From Arbacia lixula (lineage: Eukaryota; Echinodermata; Echinoidea; Arbacioida; Arbaciidae): a stretch of DNA of 64,000 nt. The notes beneath the pieces were generated by a model, which was not told the origin of the DNA, ran no database searches, and saw only the letters and a list, made by a program, of their open reading frames with translations. The stretch is from positions 30,848,053-30,912,052 of the forward strand of contig OZ022577.1 of NCBI GenBank assembly GCA_963669155.1, given 5' to 3'. A program made the position numbers and the translations under genes. Each line of letters starts with the position of its first letter. Positions within the stretch are counted from its first letter, which is position 1. Shown piece by piece: positions 42,906-64,000 of this stretch.

Positions 42906-45900
42906 TATTGTGAATACAACATTTATCTCTAAATGGTCCAAATAACAAATGATTGCACTATACTTTAATCGAACCCTCTAATGCATTATAGCATATTTGT
43001 GTCCACTTTGACAGTGGGTCATGACCAATGCGAGCATTTGGACACAAACAAACATAAATAAAACAATGGTTTAGATGCCATCATAAATATTATCTCATAG
43101 TTTGAGTTTTCCATGGGCACAGAATTCTAGTACCTTCCAATGAGAGACCAGTTTAATGTGAGCAGTATACTTTCATATTTACGTGTGAATATCTCACCAG
43201 TTAAGGTTGCCTGCAATCAAAATATCTGAGCTCACCATACTCATGTTGTTCCTCCCTTCTGGGATTTTACAATCATCAAGTGTAGATTAAGCAGACACAG
43301 GAACATGCGGACGGACCAACATACAAACACATACACATCCAGCAAATCATGTTCCTTTATAATCACTAATGGATACTGTATAATTTTCTTTCTCTTTGCT
43401 TTCATATTATTTCTTTCCATACCTTTCCACGTAACATGAAATATTGTACAAAATTCCCCACAAAGACAAGGCACACATTTTGAATGTCTTTTAGAGGATA
43501 CATACAGCTAGTTGTAGTAGTAGAAGTAGTAGAAATATTTGCAAAATTTACTAAAAATACTATGGTGGCTGCAAAAATAGCTAAAGCTGCACTATATTCA
43601 AACTTCTATTTGAACAAGCTACTGCACATCAAGATACGACTATCATCGATAACATACCACGTTACTACTGCCTCAGAACTACAAAGCTCACTTTTGTAAT
43701 GTTGCTTTGAATTTCTTACGCTCAATTCACCATTTAACACATTTAAAGTCAGCTCACCAAAGATCAATAGGTTCTTGATGAGTAAGACATATGTTGTCTT
43801 AAAATTGATGCTCTGTGATGTATGTACAAACCAGACTTGACTTTGCCAGAACAAAGCAATAGATCCATTTGGTTGAGTGCTACAAAACAGGAGACAGACC
43901 CACACAGTTTTCATATCGTGGAAGATAGTCAAGGAAATCATAGGAATTATGTTTGAAATGTGAGAAACTTTATAACAATCATGTAAATATCAAGGATTTT
44001 AACAAATCATTTAATCAAATGGTATGACTGGTAAGAAATATGCTGCAATTTGATTTTGTAATACACCTCTATATCAAAGTTTTATCTTTATACTTTTTTA
44101 AAAGAACTGTCTTAATTTTATCTTCCTTGATATTAATTCATCAATATTTGAAGTAACACAGCATCCAGAGCAGAAAAGCAAATAAAAGCTTCAAATGGAT
44201 GGATGAATCATGGACCTATCATGGATGGACTGCGCTCGGATAGACTTCCTTTGATCTATGATGACCACCGCCTCATAAAAATTCAAGACATTCAGGTGTT
44301 TTAAACAATACGCTGTATTTCTAATGAGGCAGTGCCTTCCTCTGAATAACAAAAGAAAATCTGTTTTGAGAAATATGTCAACCGTTCAGCCTTCGCTGGG
44401 AGTTCATAGCTGATCTTATTACACACACTGGGAATTAGTTTGGAGGTGAGCGAAGGGAAATTTTGATAAAATTGTAGAAAGAATTTGGTCCGTAACGTTT
44501 TCGGACATCTCCGGACACGAAATCGACGTTGTTTCCATGGAAGGTGAAACACTCAATAAACGATTTACAAGATATTTGTAAGAAAATATGATTGCCCAAT
44601 GTGCGATATTGAGGCATTTTTCTGACATGTTTTCTACCGTATTCTTGATTTATCACAAAAACGACGCAACAATATAATCTGAAATTCACAGATTCGTATC
44701 ATTATAAGATGTACTACTACTGCACATGTACTTCAGTACATGAAGTGGTTCTGAAATCTTCTGCGCATGCAGATTGTATATTCCTCTAAATGCATCCAAA
44801 ATTTGTCTTGCATATTTGGCGGCGGTCATCACTGGATCAAAGAACCAAACGCGTAAAATATTCTATTGTGGTATCAATGATCGCGACTGGTGTATGAATA
44901 AATTACTCTTCGTTCCGACTCCAGTTCTAACACCTTCCTGGATGAATATAGTGATGATATTTACTAAATTGCACACTGCGAATGGGCATTGTGGTAACTA
45001 AAACCCTCAATAATCTCAGTCTGAATGAGATTATGTCAGTGTATGAAAGTATTCAAATCTTACACATACATGTGTTACATACATTGCTGACAACCCCAAA
45101 GCTTGTTCAACTTGGCAACACAAAAATGAAGCAAATGACATGTTCTTCTTCCTACACTGAATTTTTTTTTAGTAGTCATACACAACAGATGTCATATGTT
45201 GTATGCCTTAAAGTAAAATCTAGTGATTAAACTGGACTATTCAGTTCAAGAATGTGACTGCAGCATACCCGTGACTGTTCAATACAAGTGTAGAAAAAGC
45301 TCATACAAAATACTGTACACACGGTACATGGTTATATGCTCCTGAATTTCACGGAATGTGAAAACTGCTTTCATCTAGACTGCATGACTATGGTAATAAT
45401 GGCTAGCTGATCATTTCCTCCTCCTCACCCCCCCTTTCCCTATTTTATCATATAATCCTCCAACAGCTTCAAGGCAGACAGTATAGGTTCACATATCCTG
45501 GCTTCCAGAGTGTTGGGCAAGTTTACATGAGACTACATATCAGAGTTTGGATTACAGGTGCTCAACAAATGGGTAGCTAGTCTTGAATTCTTGTCATACT
45601 TGCTTACATTCAAAGTCACATTTTCTTTTGCCTTTTTTGAGATCACCTGACAGTCCAGCCAGCCAGACAGTCATAGTTTTGTGCTAAATTGGCAGAGGTG
45701 TACTTTGCTACAGTACAGCCTAACTAACTTCTTCCAAGCCAAGGCAAACAAACCAAACATTTCCATTATTTTCAGAAATATCATGACAAAATGAGTCTCA
45801 CAAACAAATGGCTCAGCTCTGAGACTAGACCTCATGAATCAACATTATCAAGATGATGCTCTTTATAAGTAATGTTGACATCATTTCTAATGGAGCGAAT

Positions 45901-45914
45901 TTGGGGAACGTCGT

Positions 45915-46029
45915 CCCATGATGCACTGCACAGCCACTACCGCTTCCAGTCTCATACACTAAAACACCAAACCAGAAGCGGACATGACAGTAAACAAACT
46001 CTGAATGTGGCTGTGTGGTGCATCATGGG
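45915..46029 (-). promoter_or_regulatory. Hairpin-forming inverted repeat in the probable spastin 3' UTR
   Basis: CCCATGATGCACTGCACAGC (45915-45934) continues to CAC at 45937 and pairs with GTGGCTGTGTGGTGCATCATGGG's complement at 46007-46029: 23-base arms, about two mismatches, loop of about 69 bases. It lies about 200 bases downstream of the spastin stop. A regulatory role is inferred only. Confidence 0.5.
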
Positions 46030-46227
46030 AAGACTTTTCTTAATATCAGTATGGAGAATTGAGAAAAGTCCTCTGTGTGAGGCCATGTGGGGAGTGTCAC
46101 CCTGCAGGATTTCAGTATGTGTTGGAGAGGGGAAAGGGAGGAAGGGGGGGGGGGGGTGAGCCCTTCAGCACTTTTCATTCATGCTCTTTATCCAGTCTTT
46201 CACAGACAGTCCATATGTGATGGTCTG

Positions 46228-61857
<15,630 letters not shown>

Positions 61858-64000
61858 CTGGGAAGAGGAAATATAGAATGGAAGTAAGATTAACTCATTG
61901 TGGGATAGACAAACTGCTGCTCTATGGGATATGTGTGACTTACCTGTGCACAGAAGCATCAATTTTTAAATTAACAAATCATATGACCCACTTGCTATCT
62001 GCCACCATCGCGTATTATAGAAAATATTAAGCTTAACATGAGGATAGTTTATCAGGAATGTTTCATCATTTCAATAAGAATTAACATCTGCACATTAACA
62101 ATAGCAAGAAGGATGACAATCCAATTCTTAGATACTTACAGCTGTGCTAAATATAGACAATACAACAAATGCATCTGGCAATACTGAGTCAGGTGTCACT
62201 GACCCTAAGTAGGTCGGATAAACATGTACCTCAGCTGTGAGACAAACAAATCTTAAGACTCTTCCCACTATCGAAGGACAAGGTGGCAAAGCAACTTCAG
62301 CGTTCATTCACCCCTTTCTTTCCTCCATGTCAAACATGTACAGTATGTGCACAGTAAATGCAAATGTTGTTTATAGTTATTATTTTGTTTTTAATGAAAT
62401 GGGGGTTTATCCTCCTCACAGTCTGCAGACTTGAGGGTTTTTCTAAGAAACATACACCTTGTAGTCCTGTTCACAGGATACAGTAATGTATCCCACAAGA
62501 CATATATATGTGCATCATCTCCACTTTATATTTCATGTTATTTAATCAAAGAGATATAAACACTTATCAAGGGATAATGCACATATTTTAAAAAATAATG
62601 CTTCTCGTGGCTATGGTCTCATTACGATAGAGATACTCAGGGAAACATTCACTGTTGTTTCCAGCTTACTCAATAGGCCAGACACTCAAAGATACGTTCA
62701 AAGTACCTGTGAAGAAACATTACCATATTCCTGTAGATGCGGCGTGAAGTAGAGTGTAGTATGGTAATAAAACACTCGTTTCAGGCTGTTGCTAGGCAAC
62801 ACCCAATATGACTTCATTACTGCAATATCAGGGCAATATGACATCAATATTGCAACAAGAGCAAGAAGAACCTACCTACTGTACAGTGCTTCCTAGATGT
62901 ACATGTCCAGAGCTTGAATTAGGCTATAAGCACAGACCCAATTGTGATGCAGCCTTAAATCATGTCAAGTCAGACAAAAGCTTGACCTGCCAGTTGCATC
63001 ACTAATGAGACACTTTTAATGGCTTATATATACACATTGAATATATATACAGGAATGGGAGCTAGTCTCAGTGCTGACTGGTATTGGGTATGTAACTGCT
63101 AATTAAGCTTTAATTAACTCTCTTGTTACCAAGCCAGGAAAATCCCATTGACTTACTATACATTTCATGCACCTACAGTATGGTGCTGGGACATCTAAGG
63201 GGGTGGGGTGCTAAGAGTGTTACCATACCTAAGGCATGAAAAAAGGAGGAGGGGGGGGGGGGCATCATAGTTTATGTCCATTGGAATGTCAGAAAATAGC
63301 CAAGACATATCATTCATTCATTCATTCATACCCTAATTCATGATTTTATTATTCCTTTATCCTTATCCTTGAACATTCAAATGTATTTTGCACTTTCCAC
63401 GTAAGAAATACTAATCATTGCTTTTTCGTGCTCATCAATTTTGACCCCCATCTTACCCTTTAACATTTGTGCGCACTTTCCATCTATTCACAAGATAGAA
63501 GGAAATAGTCATCATTGCTTTTTCGTGCTCATCAATTTAGGTCTTCATCTTCCATTTAAACTTTTGTATGTTCTTTGCACTTTCCATCTGTTTACTACTT
63601 TAATCTGTAGTAAGAAAAGAAACAACTAATCAGAGCTTTTTTATCTCATCAATTTAGACCATGAAAAGTTAAATTCAGACTCTGTATTCCCCAACCATCT
63701 ACAAGCCTACAACCTGTATGACATTCCTCTGTCATCATCAATGAGCGCACCATTTCCCTGTCCCCACTGTCAAATGAGAGGATATAGTCGTTTTGTCTAC
63801 CTCTATGCTGAAATCCCCCAATACCATCAATATCCACCAAAAATGACAGCGCATGACAAGGCCGTAAAGATGGGGGATTAACCCGATACAAATTTGTTCC
63901 CATGATTCATCACAGCCCTGCTTTCGACAACCCCAGCGTCCTCTCTCCCTATCCAGCCAATCACCCACTCTCCCCTCCCCTCCAATTTGAGGATTTCTCT
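61858..64000. other. Spastin upstream intron or flank, no exon recognised
   Basis: AT-rich with a G run near 63250-63262 and a TTCATTCATTCATTCAT tetranucleotide repeat near 63311. CATTGCTTTTTCGTGCTCAT occurs near 63416 and again near 63514, a diverged duplication of about 98 bp. No MIT-domain exon could be seen on the minus strand. Confidence 0.5.

Larger units (their letters stand above)
39469..46227. other. Region between SLIRP and spastin, no gene recognised
   Basis: It holds the GA block at 40418-40592, an ATC-rich block at 40838-41022, C runs at 41640-41657 and 42510-42526, a diverged tandem duplication at 42530-42905 and a hairpin at 45915-46029. The right part is probably spastin 3' UTR. 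Overlapping minus-strand frames at 44301-44689 have no recognisable motif. Confidence 0.45.

Noticed and set aside
44301..44689. Three overlapping minus-strand frames of 69-84 codons
   Set aside because: Different frames over the same bases, no family resemblance and no clear splice sites to spastin or SLIRP.
63649..63968. Two overlapping minus-strand frames at the window end, possibly an upstream spastin exon
   Set aside because: No MIT-domain resemblance and no consistent splice sites.

Overview
This window is intron-rich animal nuclear DNA. Most introns are GT-AG, coding exons are short (41 to 214 bases apart from a 17-base first coding exon), noncoding DNA is AT-rich, and many small transposon-like repeats are present. 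The four host genes match human proteins closely. Their divergence and the repeat style suggest a non-vertebrate animal, perhaps a marine deuterostome such as an echinoderm or hemichordate. The species cannot be settled from the sequence alone.

Layout. (1) 1-13540, + strand: the 3' part of a serum response factor gene (SRF). Seven exons encode the C-terminal activation region; the MADS DNA-binding domain lies upstream of the window. Its 4.9 kb intron holds a 91-bp satellite with alternating units, a long palindrome, a 1031-bp hAT-like element with an 8-bp target duplication, and a CpG-rich palindromic element. (2) 13541-19320: intergenic, no recognised gene. (3) 19321-31841, + strand: a complete 15-exon SNW1 (SKIP) gene encoding 539 residues, with a 5'-truncated but open LINE reverse-transcriptase ORF in its third intron. 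(4) 31842-37398: SNW1 3' UTR and intergenic DNA with large GA-rich blocks. (5) 37399-39417, - strand: a complete 4-exon SLIRP gene, tail to tail with SNW1. (6) 39418-46227: no recognised gene; probably includes the spastin 3' UTR. (7) 46228-61857, - strand: the 3' part of spastin (SPAST), eight exons encoding the whole AAA ATPase core. (8) 61858-64000: no recognised exon; the upstream spastin exons (MIT domain) are not found.

The genes do not form a pathway: SRF is a transcription factor, SNW1 a spliceosome and transcription cofactor, SLIRP a mitochondrial mRNA-binding protein, and spastin a microtubule-severing enzyme. The convergent SNW1-SLIRP pair matches the human arrangement at 14q24.3 as I recall it, so it may be an old linkage.

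I did not find a clearly new biological system. The most notable structures are: a spastin exon whose 3' two-thirds is repeated twice more in the next intron, one copy identical; an SRF C-terminus encoded inside a tandem repeat; a 76-bp inverted-repeat element with two same-length copies and paralogous empty sites; a piggyBac-type TTAA family; and several 3' splice sites whose pyrimidine tract is a micro- or minisatellite.
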